Below are positions 1 through 11,171 of a DNA stretch of 64,000 nt, in pieces. A program made the translations under genes and the position numbers. The notes under the pieces are model-generated. The model searched no databases. It saw nothing but the letters and a program-made list of their open reading frames with translations, and was not told the origin of the DNA. The first letter of the stretch is position 1; the number at the start of each line of letters is the position of its first letter. Origin of the DNA: Tretioscincus oriximinensis (lineage: Eukaryota > Chordata > Lepidosauria > Squamata > Gymnophthalmidae); assembly GCA_022410635.1 (NCBI GenBank), contig JAJVDF010000378.1:1136379-1200378 (forward strand), written 5' to 3'.

Positions 1-540
1 ATCACTCAGGTAATACACAGATTCACTCTGGTAAGTTGAGTTTATGCAGACTTTTAAGTTTCTTTTTTAACCACAACACAATGACAGTCAGTATTAAGCC
101 CAAACTGAACTCTCCCACTAAACTCCTTTCACTCTACCTATAAGTTCCCCCTCCACTGAGTCTTTTAAGTTCCTTAAAGGAGCCATGTTCCATTTAAGAC
201 TGATTTCATTACAGTAATATATAAAAAATAGTTTTCCATACACACTCAGATGGAAAATCTCACATTGATTCAACAGTTTACATAAAATTGGTCCAGCTGC
301 AGCAGCCTAGAAGAGTTTAGTGAGAAAGGTTCCAGAAGAGAAGTTCCAGAAGAGAAGACAGCCGCAGCAACCCTGCTCAGATTCCTCAGTTAGCCAGCTG
401 TCCCCTCCACCACTCAACCACAGAGGGAAACAAGATGGTAAGCAGCGGCAGTGACTGGGATGGAATTAGTGACAATGTACAATAGGGGTTGGTGGTAGAG
501 GCATAAATGTCACAGACGTTAAGAGACGGTCTTTTATTTG
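1..540. other. Unassigned AT-rich DNA
   Basis: I see no reading frame with a recognisable protein and no clear repeat in this stretch. A short local duplication of an agaag-type motif occurs near 325-358. It is probably old, decayed intergenic sequence. Confidence 0.4.
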
Positions 541-542
541 AG

Positions 543-778
543 AAATCCATTCTCAAAGCCCTGTGTTGATTGTGGAGAAGAGAGAGCCAGCCAACTCAGC
601 AGTTCGAAAGAGATTTACAATGTACATCTCAAGTAGATTAATGAGTACCACCTCTAATTTGGTCTGGAAGATTGAACAGATGTAAGTCTTCCTGCAAAAA
701 TAAACTTTGTAAGCCACTTTGAGTCCCTTTGGTGAAAAGGATGGGGTATAAAAACCAGATTCTTCTTCTCCTTCGTTT
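543..778 (+). repeat. Degraded tRNA-derived SINE (squamate type)
   Basis: The 3' part matches the better preserved copies at 4811-5040, 11172-11474 and 41161-41472. It has the same body, then a tail running through a ctttgagtcccttt motif and a ggggtataaaa motif, and ends in a cttcttctcc simple repeat. The 5' tRNA-like head is poorly preserved, with only a cattctcaaagccctgtg remnant visible. The shared tail type with the L2-like LINE fragments in this window suggests L2-type mobilisation, which is inference. Confidence 0.65.
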
Positions 779-1764
779 TGCCCTAGATGGTGCAATCCAT
801 GCTGCACTATTATAATAACTATCCTTGATATAGGTATTATGTGATACTGGAAAATTGTATTTTGGTATAGTACACATTATATTGACAGAATCAATATGTC
901 TTAATAATAACAAAAGAGTCCTTGAAGAGCACAGAAACTTTATTTCCCTTAATCCCAAAGAGGATTCTGGCCCTGTCCATATGAAGCCTTATGGGTAAAA
1001 ACTCGGGACAATATTCACATGCCATTATAGACTATGGCATGCTCCATTTGTAGCATGTGGATGGCAGTTTCCTATTCTGAGAGTAGCCCAGGATAAGGTT
1101 CCATGTGGCTCCTACTTCTCTGCTCTCCTTTACCATCATAAACCTGCCTATAACACTTTTGTAACTCTAAAAATTGCTGAGTTTGGTAGCCCTTGAAACA
1201 GCAACAATTGCTATTGTGTGGCTCNTGTTGTTTAGAGCTGATGCCTAAACTGAAAAAATAGCAGAAATGAAAACAATGCTTTTTGCTCATGGAATGAACT
1301 TTTCAGATGCGCTGAGCCAGGCAGATAAGCTCCTTTTGCTATTCTTGTGTGTCTGGGCATATATTAACTTGCATCTTGGCTCATGAGAAATTAAGTTATT
1401 TAAGGCNACTTAAGACAGTTTATGAGTTTTAAACTAGCTATCAAGAAATTGATTTTTATAAATAAGGTCACAGGTTTCTGCAGAGAAACACCTGTTAGTG
1501 CCCAAAAGAAGCTGCATCATTCTATATGCTTTTCCAGGCTTGGATAAGATTTTTTTTCCTTCAAGCCTATGTAAAAAAATGCAAATGTTAGATAATTTTT
1601 TTAAATGCTTTTATTTTATTTTACAGTTACAATAAATGGTTTATAATTACAGCTTTACAACATATAGATACTATTTAAAAAAGATTGATCAAAGAAAAGA
1701 AAGACGAGAGAAAAATAAAGACATTGTTGGCTTTTTAGTTAAATTTCCCATTTTGATTGGTCTT
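779..1764. other. Unassigned sequence upstream of the Penelope fragment
   Basis: No recognisable coding or RNA feature. Two single-base ambiguities (1225, 1407) lie here. The stretch around 1590-1740 is very AT-rich and could be decayed LINE 3' sequence, but I could not match it to any copy elsewhere in the window. Confidence 0.35.
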
Positions 1765-1766
1765 AT

Positions 1767-1824
1767 ATGCAGTGCTTGATATATCTCCAAACTAATGGTA
1801 CTGCCATGGATAAACGTATGGCAC
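1767..1824 (+). mobile_element. Penelope-like element, RT fragment upstream of the L1 insertion
   Basis: The peptide YLQTNGTAMDKRMA is the conserved Penelope RT block just before the MAPxYxNxFM motif. The downstream half of the motif resumes at 3187 after an L1 insertion: the bases aaacgtatggcac occur at 1812-1824 and again at 3187-3199. The Penelope RT was therefore one continuous frame before the insertion. Upstream of about 1765 I cannot follow RT homology, so this copy is probably 5'-truncated, as is common for the family. The open frame running from 1767 into the N block is a chimera: its first ~18 residues are Penelope and the rest is L1. Confidence 0.8.
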
Positions 1825-3186
1825 TGACGGAGGAAATCCCCAAAAAGACACTATTAGGCTGGGATAAACAAGTTAGATATTGGATAAGCAACAACAAAAA
1901 GCCACGGCTTTCTCAAAATAAACTATATGCACAAATCAATAAGGGTGGATGGAATATCCCCTCATTGGAAAATTATGGAGATGCCTTCCAATTAAAAAAT
2001 TTATTTTATTTAGAATACACAGATGACAAATGGACTAGAATGGAGAGGAAAATTAATATACTGGACAATCATTCACTACTAAATGTGAAGATTGATCGTA
2101 CAAGGATAAAAAATTGTTCCCATGCAATGAAAATTGTGCTACAAGTGTGGAAGAAATGGCAATCTAAGTCGATCCCGAGAGCCTCTAATATAATTTCAAT
2201 AAGGAATATTAACAGAGATGGTACTATACTTATGGTAGAGGATATGGAGAAATTGGCAAGAAACAATATTAAAATGTATGGAAATTTCCTCCAGCCCAAT
2301 GGAAATATAATATCTCAAAATGATTTAATTCTGATACTAGGGAACCACAGATGGATGCAAGCCCAACAAATTAGAAATAAAGTTATCCAATATAATCAAA
2401 ACAGGGATAGGCTANNNNNNNNNNNNNNNNNNNNNNNNNNNNNNNNNNNNNNNNNNNNNNNNNNNNNNNNNNNNNNNNNNNNNNNNNNNNNNNNNNNNNN
2501 NNNNNNNNNNNNNNNNNNNNNNNNNNNNNNNNNNNNNNNNNNNNNNNNNNNNNNNNNNNNNNNNNNNNNNNNNNNNNNNNNNNNNNNNNNNNNNNNNNNN
2601 NNNNNNNNNNNNNNNNNNNNNNNNNNNNNNNNNNNNNNNNNNNNNNNNNNNNNNNNNNNNNNNNNNNNNNNNNNNNNNNNNNNNNNNNNNNNNNNNNNNN
2701 NNNNNNNNNNNNNNNNNNNNNNNNNNNNNNNNNNNNNNNNNNNNNNNNNNNNNNNNNNNNNNNNNNNNNNNNNNNNNNNNNNNNNNNNNNNNNNNNNNNN
2801 NNNNNNNNNNNNNNGCACTATCTGTCAGAGCAGTTGATTGGGGACTATGTCACGGAAAAATCCGGAAAAAAGCACTGGATGAAAAAATGGGCAAAGCTTA
2901 TTGTTTATTGTCAAATACACCGTTGGGGAGCCCCTGAACTTTTAGCTACGATTCAGTTGATCCTCAGGCCTTAAGTAGAATTATTCATTAGCATTAATTA
3001 TCTCTCAGGGGTGGGGGGTGGGGTAGAAGGGTTNTGGGGGGGTGAAAAGGAACTTTATTTTTGTTGTGATTAAGTAGAAGATATTATGTAAGAACAAATT
3101 ATTTTACAAAGTATGAATGAATACAATGTTTGTTTTTGTATATTGTTCAATATGATCACTTTAATAAAATATATTAAAAAAAAAAA
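1825..3186 (+). mobile_element. L1-type LINE, 5'-truncated, inserted in the Penelope element
   Basis: The translated frame carries the post-RT region of L1 ORF2, including GGWNIPSLENYGDAFQLKNL, equivalent to the conserved L1 block in which a gly-gly/pro segment precedes a gln-leu helix. The same region is present in the L1 at 58538-59585. ORF2 then enters a 400-base N gap (2415-2814) and resumes with MKKWAKLIVYCQIHRWGAP before a stop near 2972. The 3' UTR has a G-rich tract at 3008-3042 and ends in an A-tail at about 3177-3189. The insertion is flanked by a 13-bp duplication (1812-1824 and 3187-3199), the expected product of L1 target-primed reverse transcription. It is non-autonomous because ORF1, endonuclease and RT are missing. 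Confidence 0.88.
2415..2814. other. Assembly gap (400 N)
   Basis: A run of 400 undetermined bases inside the L1 ORF2 segment. Its true length is unknown, so the apparent open frame across it is an artefact. Confidence 0.98.
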
Positions 3187-4431
3187 AAACGTATGGCACC
3201 CCAATATGTCAACATCTTTATGGCTGATCTAGAACAACGCTTTCTCAACTCCTGCATCCAGAAACCTCTTCTTTACTTAAGATTCATCGATGACATCTTT
3301 ATAATCTGGACTCACGGGGAGGACTCACTAAGGACGTTCCACCAAAGTTTCAATAGCTTCCACCCTATCATTCATCTCAGCTTGGTACGATCTAGGGAGC
3401 AAGGTCACTTTCTGGACACCACCATAAAATTGCANGACGGACATCTGAGCACGACCCTNTATCGCAAATCCACTGATCGATACACCTATTTACATGCCTC
3501 TAGTTTCCACCCTGAACACACAACCAAATCTATTGTCTACAGCCAAGCTCTCAGATATAATCACATCTGCTCGGATCCAGAGGACAGAGACACCAAACTC
3601 CTGGAACTACAACAAGAATTCCTCAGGCTAGAGTACCCACCACATGAAGTAAAAAAACAAATCAACAGAGCCAGAATAGTACCCAGTATCAACCTATTAC
3701 AGGACAGATTGAGGACAGAAAACCACAGAACCCCACTAGTGGTTACATATAGCTCACACTTGGAGCTCCTCAAACACATAACAAATGTACTTCAAACTAT
3801 TTTACATAAGAACGCTGCTCTCTCAAGAGCACTTGGTGGTAAACCTTTGCTGGTTTACAAACAACCACCCAACCTCAAACAACTACTCACACAAAGCACA
3901 CAGAACACAGATGGAGAAATGGGAACTAGACCCTGCTACAAACCCAGATGTCAGCTCTGCTCACAGATCCACCCTGGCAATGTCATCACGGGACCTGATA
4001 ACGCCACCCATGATATTAGAGGCACATTTACATGCTCGTCTTCTAATGTGGTGTATTCCATTTTCTGCCAGCAATGCCCCTCTACATTCTACATTGGACA
4101 AACAGGACAATCCCTACGCCAGAAAATAAATGGACACAAATCAGATATTCGAAATGGCAGCACACAGAAACCAGTTGCTGAACACTTCAACCTTCCAGGA
4201 CATTCTATCTCAGACCTCAGGAATGCAGTCCTTGAACAAAGAAACTACAAAGGAAGATTTGAAAAAGAAGCAGAACTTGAATACATTCATAAGTTCCAGG
4301 CCATCAACAAAGGACTTAACAAAGATAATGGTTTCCTGGCCAATTATACATTTTTATATAAAAATGTTAAGTATTTGATTGATTTACTATCAGACATTGC
4401 CTCTTGTTGCCTCAGGGACNTTTTCCCATGA
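3187..4431 (+). pseudogene. Penelope-like RT + GIY-YIG endonuclease (3' part)
   Basis: A long open frame (first Met at 3193, 412 codons, two N-containing codons) beginning at the MAPQYVNIFMADLE motif. The catalytic YxDD equivalent LRFIDDIFIIW follows at residues ~28-39. The RT thumb leads to a linker with a cysteine cluster (CYKPRCQLC, about residue 250). A GIY-YIG nuclease domain covers about residues 285-385, with VVYSIFCQQC as the GIY part, FYIGQTG as the YIG part, a downstream HKSDIR helix and a glutamate-rich EAELEYIHKFQA segment. This domain order (RT, cysteine linker, GIY-YIG) is diagnostic of Penelope-like retrotransposons. The RT N-terminal half is absent, with only the fragment at 1767-1824 left on the other side of the L1. 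The frame downstream of the L1 is uninterrupted, so decay is modest. Confidence 0.92.
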
Positions 4432-4680
4432 AAGGATTAGTTTCTGCTGTTTACATTTTTCTAACCTGCAGTTCATTATCTTATCAAATTTCCATATGCT
4501 TTGTCATCTCCCATACACAGTTTTCTATAAATACCTGACCCTGACATTAGTCCCTCAGCATCTGAAGAAGTAGACGTGTCTACGAAAGCTTATGCCACCC
4601 ACTTTTCTCAAGTTAGTCTCAAAGTGCTACAAGCTCATTTGCTGGACTTTCTACTAGACTAACACGGCTATTTCTCTGAA
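4432..4680 (+). repeat. Penelope 3' UTR and terminal repeat (pLTR)
   Basis: Follows the endonuclease stop directly. The segment from about 4535 to 4680 recurs at 48398-48539 and, inverted, at 47954-48062. It contains a hammerhead-like core: CTGAAGA at 4562-4568, a perfect 6-bp stem gtagac/gtctac (4570-4575 with 4578-4583), then GAAA at 4584-4587. It ends with actaacacggctatttctct. Penelope terminal repeats are known to carry hammerhead ribozyme motifs; activity of this copy is not implied. Confidence 0.82.
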
Positions 4681-4810
4681 ATTGACTAAAATATTAAGAA
4701 TGTCCCTTTTTTATAGTACTCATTCTACTTAAAGGATTGGTACAGTGCTAGTATTTTCTGATCTTTCAAAATAAGGTGTCTGTTCTTTTTTCCAATTTTG
4801 CCTTCTAAAT

Positions 4811-5040
4811 GGGGATGGGTGAGCTCCTTCCACTAGCCTGTAGTTCTAGCCAATCCAGCTATTTGAAAGCATGAATTGCAAGAAATTGCAACTGACTGCA
4901 AGTAGATACATGGGAACCACCACAGCCTGGTGGGAAAGATAGAATGTAAGCCTTCGGGCAAAAAAATACCCTTGTAAACCTCTTTGAGTCCCTTGAAAGG
5001 TGAGAAAAGCGGGGTATAAAAACCAAGTTCTTCTTCTTCT
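4811..5040 (+). repeat. tRNA-derived SINE, 5'-truncated
   Basis: Body and tail match the SINE at 11172-11474 almost word for word: gggtgagc...ccactagcctgtag, attgcaagaaattgcaactg, caccacagcctggtgg, then a ttgagtccctt and gcggggtataaaa tail and a (CTT)n end. The tRNA-like promoter head is missing. No convincing target-site duplication is seen. Confidence 0.85.
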
Positions 5041-5044
5041 GGAC

Positions 5045-6940
5045 TATTCTGTAATGTGTGTGTGTTTGCTGAACAGACTGATTTGCTACAACACTGCTTA
5101 TGTTCTATTGCATAGCCAATATCTACAACAATAAACCAATAAGTAACTGAAATTAACATTTCTGCTGAAAGAATGAAATAAATTATTCCATGATGAATAG
5201 CAAACATCTCTGCATTAAACACTTGTTGCTTGATAGTAAAGATAATAAAAAATGAAAAAGTACTCCATATTTAAAGGAAATGTCACTAGTGTGCATAATT
5301 AAGAGGAAAAGATTATATTTTAATTTATCAGAGCTCTCCTACAATATTCATCTTTCACCTCAGCACACTCCATTTAACACACATTACTTCAAAAAGGCTT
5401 ATCATAAACTACAGAATGGGGGAAAGAAAATGAAAGCAATAAAATGTAACTGGACAATTCTTGGAAAGAACTTCTGGAATGAAAACCAAGAATGAAATAC
5501 TGTTAATGGCAACAGTAGGATAAAAATGTAAACCCATGATTGAGTTGTTTATCAGTTAACATGCTATTTTTGAGTTTAAAATGAAAGCTACGAATTTTGT
5601 GAGCACTACAAAAATGTAATTAAATTTCTTTTTTCTCTCACAGCATTTTATTCTTCTCTAGTAAGTATTGTTACCATTCTAATACTTTTTGAGTATATAT
5701 AGACCCACTTCACACACATACCTTTTAGGGGATAGTGAGTTCAGGCCCCACTCACTTGTACCTGTTTCATTCTGCATCATTGGCGACAACCTCATTGTAT
5801 GGAGTGCCATGTCATCATGGGAACAGAAGAGATGCTCCCATTGTGGTGACATTGCTTCCATGCACTGGCTCCAATTGGTTGTTCTGTTGCTGGTCTCATG
5901 GGACTTCACATGCAGTTCTCAGCTAGAGACAAGGAAGTCCTGCTCACACAGTGGCAGGATAGCCATGGGATCACATTGGTGACTGAGCTCCATGGCTGAA
6001 TCGCTATTTCCCTGCTCTTGGAAATAAAAGGGAAATGGCCCTTTTCTGTGCCATCAACAAGGTGTGCATCCAAACACATATATAACTATTTGAAAACAAA
6101 AAAGCACTAGCAAATGTTGGCCCGGTTCACGCATATCTCCAACGAATAATCTGGAAAGACCATTCCTGTACATTTTTGTACCAGCGGAAACTTCTGCATT
6201 TTGACAGAATTGTGTCAGACCATTGATACCTGACTTATCCTTTGCTGTGATTGAGTAAGAGTGCAGAGCGGACTCTCCATGTGGAAGGGGTCAGTCAGGT
6301 TGTAATATAGTATAAAGACCTGGAGCTCCCAATTTACACTTTTCCTGAGCCATTCCCTATAATGCAATGCAGCTTGTGGACAGCTTTTGTTCTGTCCACA
6401 GAATGCAAGCCTGGGAAACAACTCCATCAGCATAGGGAGTGGTAAAGGTAGATCAAGGTGTGAATACTGTGCTTCCATGATCCATCTGATCTTGTCCCCC
6501 AGGATAGTATGAATAAAACCCTTTTAGAGTTCACATTTCAGAAAGTTATTTAATCTCCATTACACCCCAAGAAGGCTTGCATTAGATCCGATTGCAAAAA
6601 CTAAAAAAATGTAAAAAAAGAAAAAGAAAATAGAAACCAGCATTTTTTGACAATGGATTAGGGACTTTTTGCATGGGCCTTATCCTGGATTATAGTCCAT
6701 AATTTATCCCTGTCTTAATCTGTATCACAATGCAGACATCAGATCCCTATTCCAAGATATAATCCAGAATAAAGCCCAGTGCAGAAACCTTTGAGCATCA
6801 ACTGTGTGAAGCAAGAAATCACTGTGACCTACTTCATGCTTGATCCCCAAAATGATGCTTTCTCATCCTATCACTCAGTACTATGATGTTTTTTATTCAT
6901 TCCCAAATTCAAATATTTTATGTGGATTGTATGTTCATAT
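5045..6940. other. Unassigned sequence
   Basis: No protein or RNA gene is recognisable. The 5700-6060 part is less AT-rich and resembles in style, but not clearly in sequence, the 36050-36290 stretch. Either may be a relic of a non-autonomous DNA transposon; I cannot show terminal repeats. Confidence 0.35.
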
Positions 6941-6943
6941 GTA

Positions 6944-7252
6944 CAGTAAAACCCCATTTATCCGAACTAAAGGAGGCGGAGGCATTTCGGATAACGCAAG
7001 TTTTCGGATAAACCATTTAATGAGAAAATTTCTAATTTAAATAAATTAAATTTTGTTCTTACCTGTAATGGTTTAAATCCATCGTCTCCGACGTTTAAAC
7101 TCCGCCCTTCTTCCCGCGCCGCGAGCCGCGCCGGAAGGAGAAGCCTTTTTCCACCTACGCACAAACATTTTAACTGTCACGTGACGCAGGTTGGAGGCTT
7201 CGGTTAAGCCGGGTTTCAGTTAACCGAAGTCCGGTTAAACTGGGTTTTACTG
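6944..7252. mobile_element. Tigger/pogo-like MITE (309 bp) with TA duplication
   Basis: Both ends carry the inverted repeat CAGTAAAACCC, extending as TTAtCCG on the left and, read inward, TTAaCCG on the right. The ends are flanked by TA (6942-6943 and 7253-7254), the target preference of Tc1/mariner-superfamily elements including Tigger. No transposase frame is present, so it is non-autonomous. The interior at 7085-7150 is strongly GC- and CpG-rich compared with the AT-rich surroundings, and cacgtgac at 7180-7187 contains an E-box. The TIR style fits Tigger-type elements; the precise family is not assigned. Confidence 0.8.
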
Positions 7253-7255
7253 TAT

Positions 7256-8265
7256 TACACAAACATCTAAAATTTGTGTATAAATAAACCCATCAAAGCC
7301 GTCAGACTACTAGAATTCTCAAAGGTCAGGCCACAACCATCCTTCCCCTAACCACCAAATTTCATGGGATAGGTACCATGCTACAGTATTGTGAGAACCC
7401 AAATTTTCAGAGCTGCCAGCCCGATGTGATAACTGATTTACGTTAAAGTCTTCTATTTTTCATCTATTCTTCAATCTCAATAAGATATTTAGCCTCTCTG
7501 AAATGTAGTGCTGAGTGACTATGAGCAAGACAAGCTGTTCACTTCTATTCAAATGGGGGATTTTCTTGTACAGTTGATTGTTCAGTAAGATGTAAACATT
7601 AAATTTGGTGTTTTTAATCCATACTGAATGTACCTACAGTGTACTCTAGGAGGGGTGGGATTACTAGTATCTTCATGCTATCATCTTTAAGCCGTTTTTG
7701 AACTTTCATTTTAAATATATACCATTGTAATGTAGTTTAAGACCATGTCCATTATTTTGATATAATAACTAGAGATGTATATGAATTAAAATTGTATATT
7801 CAATTTACCATTTAACCAGTGTGATGGAGAACAAGTTACTCAGCAAAATAGTTTTTTGCATTTACTTTCAAACTACTTCAAAAACAAGAACTATTGTTTT
7901 CATTAAAAAACTTTTTTCAGCACAAAGTATAGCCAGTGAAATTTTTTTGATCAAATAGTTAATGTTTGCAATGTGGGGATGGTTCAATTCAAATTCAGAT
8001 ATCCAAGGAACCAGATCTTCAGTTAATGCAAACATTCATGCATAAGAATTGTTTGACTGAATTTTCAAACATGAATCAAATTTGCATATTCCTAATGGTA
8101 ATATACCATAATTACTAATAAATCAATATTGTTTGGATTTAAAACTACTGTGATTTGTTACCCCATTTAGTCTAATAATAATTAATTAGTAATATTAATG
8201 CTAATAATTTGGGGAAATTGGCTTAAAAGAGTGAGGCTCAGTATGCAGGATTTGACAGCTATAGT
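7256..8265. other. Unassigned AT-rich DNA
   Basis: No recognisable coding, RNA or repeat feature. It is strongly AT-rich, with poly-A and poly-T interruptions. Confidence 0.4.
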
Positions 8266-8267
8266 AT

Positions 8268-8330
8268 TATTTATTATTTATTTATTTACATTTATACCCC
8301 GCCCCATACCCGAAGGTCTCGGGGCAGCAA
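8268..8330 (-). repeat. L2-like LINE 3' tail
   Basis: Read on the minus strand it gives a gccccgagaccttcgggtat segment, then ggggcggggtataaatg and an (ATTT)n/(AAAT)n end. The same tail type ends the copies at 38585-38850 and 51453-51876. The tail can form a short stem through its cccc and gggg blocks, as in other LINE tails recognised by their RT. Confidence 0.6.
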
Positions 8331-9103
8331 TTTTAGTATACTTAGTATATTTGGGGTGACAAGTTTTAAGACACAGTTAAATAATCATGAGATTCAAGTT
8401 CTACAGAAAGTTTTATTAAAATAGAAAAAAAACCCCGCAAATATAGCAATTATTGACACAGTATCATTGCGAACACACACTTGCTTAAATTGCAGTTAAT
8501 GGAGAATTAGAAACAGGTCTTAGATAGAGACTAGGGGCTGGAAAGACATTGTTTCCGATATAGTTACTATCTGTGCAAGAAAAGTGGAGGCGATCAGGAG
8601 GTGACATTGTATGACCAGTGTGGTGTCCTTGACAAGTGGGGAGAATGATTTCAGTTAGAAGAAATCTTGAAGGTCAAAGAAAGGCTGGGGTCCAAAAAGC
8701 AATGTTGGACAAACAAATCTAAGACAGATTTCTTGGGGTGGTGAAGAGCAAATTCTGGGATCCAGGGCTGAAGTTCAAATAGCAATTTTGTGCCCTTAGG
8801 CAGGAGGTGGAGAGGGGAGTGTCATCAAAACACATTATTGTAGAATGGGTGTAATTTAAGATATACCAANAGATGTACATTGGAAGGGCATATTGCTAGG
8901 CAAGAGCACATTGCTAAGATCAAATCCACCTTTCAGATTGGACAGACGAGTGTCCAATCAGGGGCACAGACTGCACAAATATGGTACCCTGNCTCCTGGA
9001 CTAGGCCCAAGCCTCGAGCTTNATTACTAGAGGCACCTGGAGACCCTTGGGTGCCTCAAGTAAACAAGCCCCAGGCTTGGGTCCAGTCTGGAAGTCCCTC
9101 AAA
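8331..9103. other. Unassigned sequence
   Basis: No clear gene or repeat. Three single N positions (8870, 8992, 9022) fall here. The apparent open frames around 8880-9277 read through low-complexity sequence and show no protein-like composition. Confidence 0.35.
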
Positions 9104-9219
9104 TGGGGGGAGGAGGGAGGGAGGAAGATAAGAAGAGAGATGTAGGTAAGGAGAAGGGACTTTGGAAGAAGAAGATGAGGAAGAAGGAAAGGAAAAGAGG
9201 GTGGGAGGGGGAGGGGGAG
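9104..9219 (+). repeat. Purine-rich (GGA/GAA)n tract with a G-quadruplex motif
   Basis: About 115 bases of almost pure purine on the plus strand. At its end GGGTGGGAGGGGGAGGGGG (9199-9217) has four G runs separated by single T or A loops, the most stable class of predicted G-quadruplex. The open frames here, rich in proline and leucine on the minus strand, are composition artefacts. Confidence 0.85.
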
Positions 9220-10520
9220 TAACAATTTGGCCCATGGGGCCCCCAAACCCACAGGACAATTTTTTAGCCTTTTCCAATAGTTTTTAAGTAAAAGGATTTC
9301 CAGACTGGGGGGTGGGAGGGACAGATTAAGTACGTCATGGGGGTCACAAACTGGAATTCAAATCATCACATATTCTTGTCAGGGAAACAGGAAAGAGAAA
9401 TTTCATCTCTTTGTGCTACTTGAATGTAATTTAACAGATTATAACTCTAATTATTGCTATTTTATCATTTTATTTTCCCTATGTATTCCATAGAGGTGTA
9501 TATCAATGTTCATATATATGTTCATATACATGATAGAAAATACTGCATTTTTTTCTCTCAGAGGTATTTCTACTGAATGTCAAAGACATTTATGAAAAAA
9601 GGTTAAATGATTCTTCTACATGCAGAAGGTAACTCTATGCATGTAGAAAAAAAGAGTTTTATTGCTAGGACTTTCTAACCTATTTCAAGACTCTATGCAG
9701 CTAAAGTAAAATGGATAACTTATCATGTTTAAAAAAAAACAGCAAGAAGTTATACCTGTTGATTTGATTTTACTGGTGATTTTCAACTTGAAGTCAGTCT
9801 CATTTTCTATCCTCAAGTTGCTTTCATTTTTACAAGCTTCCTGGCTTTGGTAAATTGATTCCACCTTTAATATCTTTTACAACTTTAAACTTTTCATAAA
9901 GTTTAGAAGTACTTTTTCTAGATTGTACATTTAGTTGGGATAAAATGGACAAGTATTTTTCTAAATGAAATACTGATGAGCACACACCCGTTTTAGTTAT
10001 AGGCAAAAGTGCAATCGAGTGCTTAGAACTGATGTAATCCATTATACATTTTTCAAGAACAGTAAAAATACTAATCCCTTGAATGCCATCTTTCTGTGAA
10101 ACATCTTCATTCCCCCCAAAAAATCTTTGATAAGGATGAGCAAAATTGAACAAATTAGAATAAACCCAGGATATTTGAAAAATTATTGTCCAAACTGAAA
10201 AGTTAAAGGAGCGTTCCATGAGCATTGGATGGTGTTTCTAATTAGATGGAAGAAGTCTGATAACCCTGTATAAACAGATCTACTAGCTGTTAAGCAAATC
10301 TTAATCCAACAGAAATACAGAGGGCACCTCTCTGTGATTAGCACTAGCAAGGGCCATTACAATATGTCACCAAAATGCATTTCCCATAGGCTCTAAGGCT
10401 ATGAATCTTTGTTCCTAGTCTTTGGAAAACCTGGACTCCATCCCCCCAAATTGAAAGAGCTTCATGGTTCAGCCAGCAACTGGTCTGGACCCATACTGCC
10501 ATATAACTATTCTGCTATAG
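9220..10520. other. Unassigned sequence
   Basis: No recognised gene or repeat. The 131-codon minus-strand frame at 9830-10225 shows no domain I can recognise and lies in AT-rich DNA; I treat it as chance. Confidence 0.35.
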
Positions 10521-10522
10521 AG

Positions 10523-10640
10523 CTTTCCTCTGTTCGGACTGCCCAGGTGCATCTGGTGGGTCTCTGTGTGACACAGAATGCTGGACTTGATGGGCTGTGG
10601 CCTGATCCAGTATGGCTCTTCTTATGTTCTTATGTCTTTC
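10523..10640 (+). mobile_element. CR1 LINE 3' UTR fragment
   Basis: Contains the conserved CR1-type 3' UTR of amniotes as seen four more times in this window: ctctgttcggactgcccagg, gtctctgtgtgacacagaat, gctggacttgatgggc, and a terminal tggctcttcttatgttctta. Only the last ~120 bp are present, the usual extreme 5' truncation of CR1. Confidence 0.88.
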
Positions 10641-11165
10641 CATAATCAAAACCAGCAGTCCTGGCTGATTCAGACAGAAAGGGCCTTATTTGTGTAGAAG
10701 TTTTGGGCATTTCCAAACTCAGACCTACATAAGCATCTCTTTTCCTTATGCTGAATCAGAATAGGAAAAGCCTCAGACATCCTTTGAACACTCATTCCTA
10801 CTCTATCAGAAGAATTCATCAATGATGTCAACTGCACACTGTAGGGAAGAATTTTGACAGCACTTCAGGAAGCACTGTTAGAAGGGACACACCACCAAAA
10901 AAGATCCTTCTGAAAACTCTGAAGTTTGTGAACTTTTTTTTCCTGCACTTAGGAGACTGGTTCTGGGATTTCCTTCTTGTGTATACAAAATTTCAGTTAT
11001 TGGCCTTTCATAACCTCACACCTATGACGTCTCTAGCAACAAATAATCTAGTATAGCTTTTATGTATCAGTAATATGATTGTCAGGATTCCATCGTATTT
11101 TGAAAACTCTTTACATTTCCATAATAAAAAATATGGAATGTTTGTTAAGAAATCTTAATTCTCTT
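10641..11165. other. Unassigned sequence
   Basis: Nothing recognisable between the CR1 tail and the SINE. Confidence 0.4.
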
Positions 11166-11171
11166 AACAGA

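Noticed and set aside
1767..2837. 356-codon open frame as a single gene
   Set aside because: It joins Penelope codons, L1 ORF2 and 400 undetermined bases; the frame is an artefact of the insertion and the gap.
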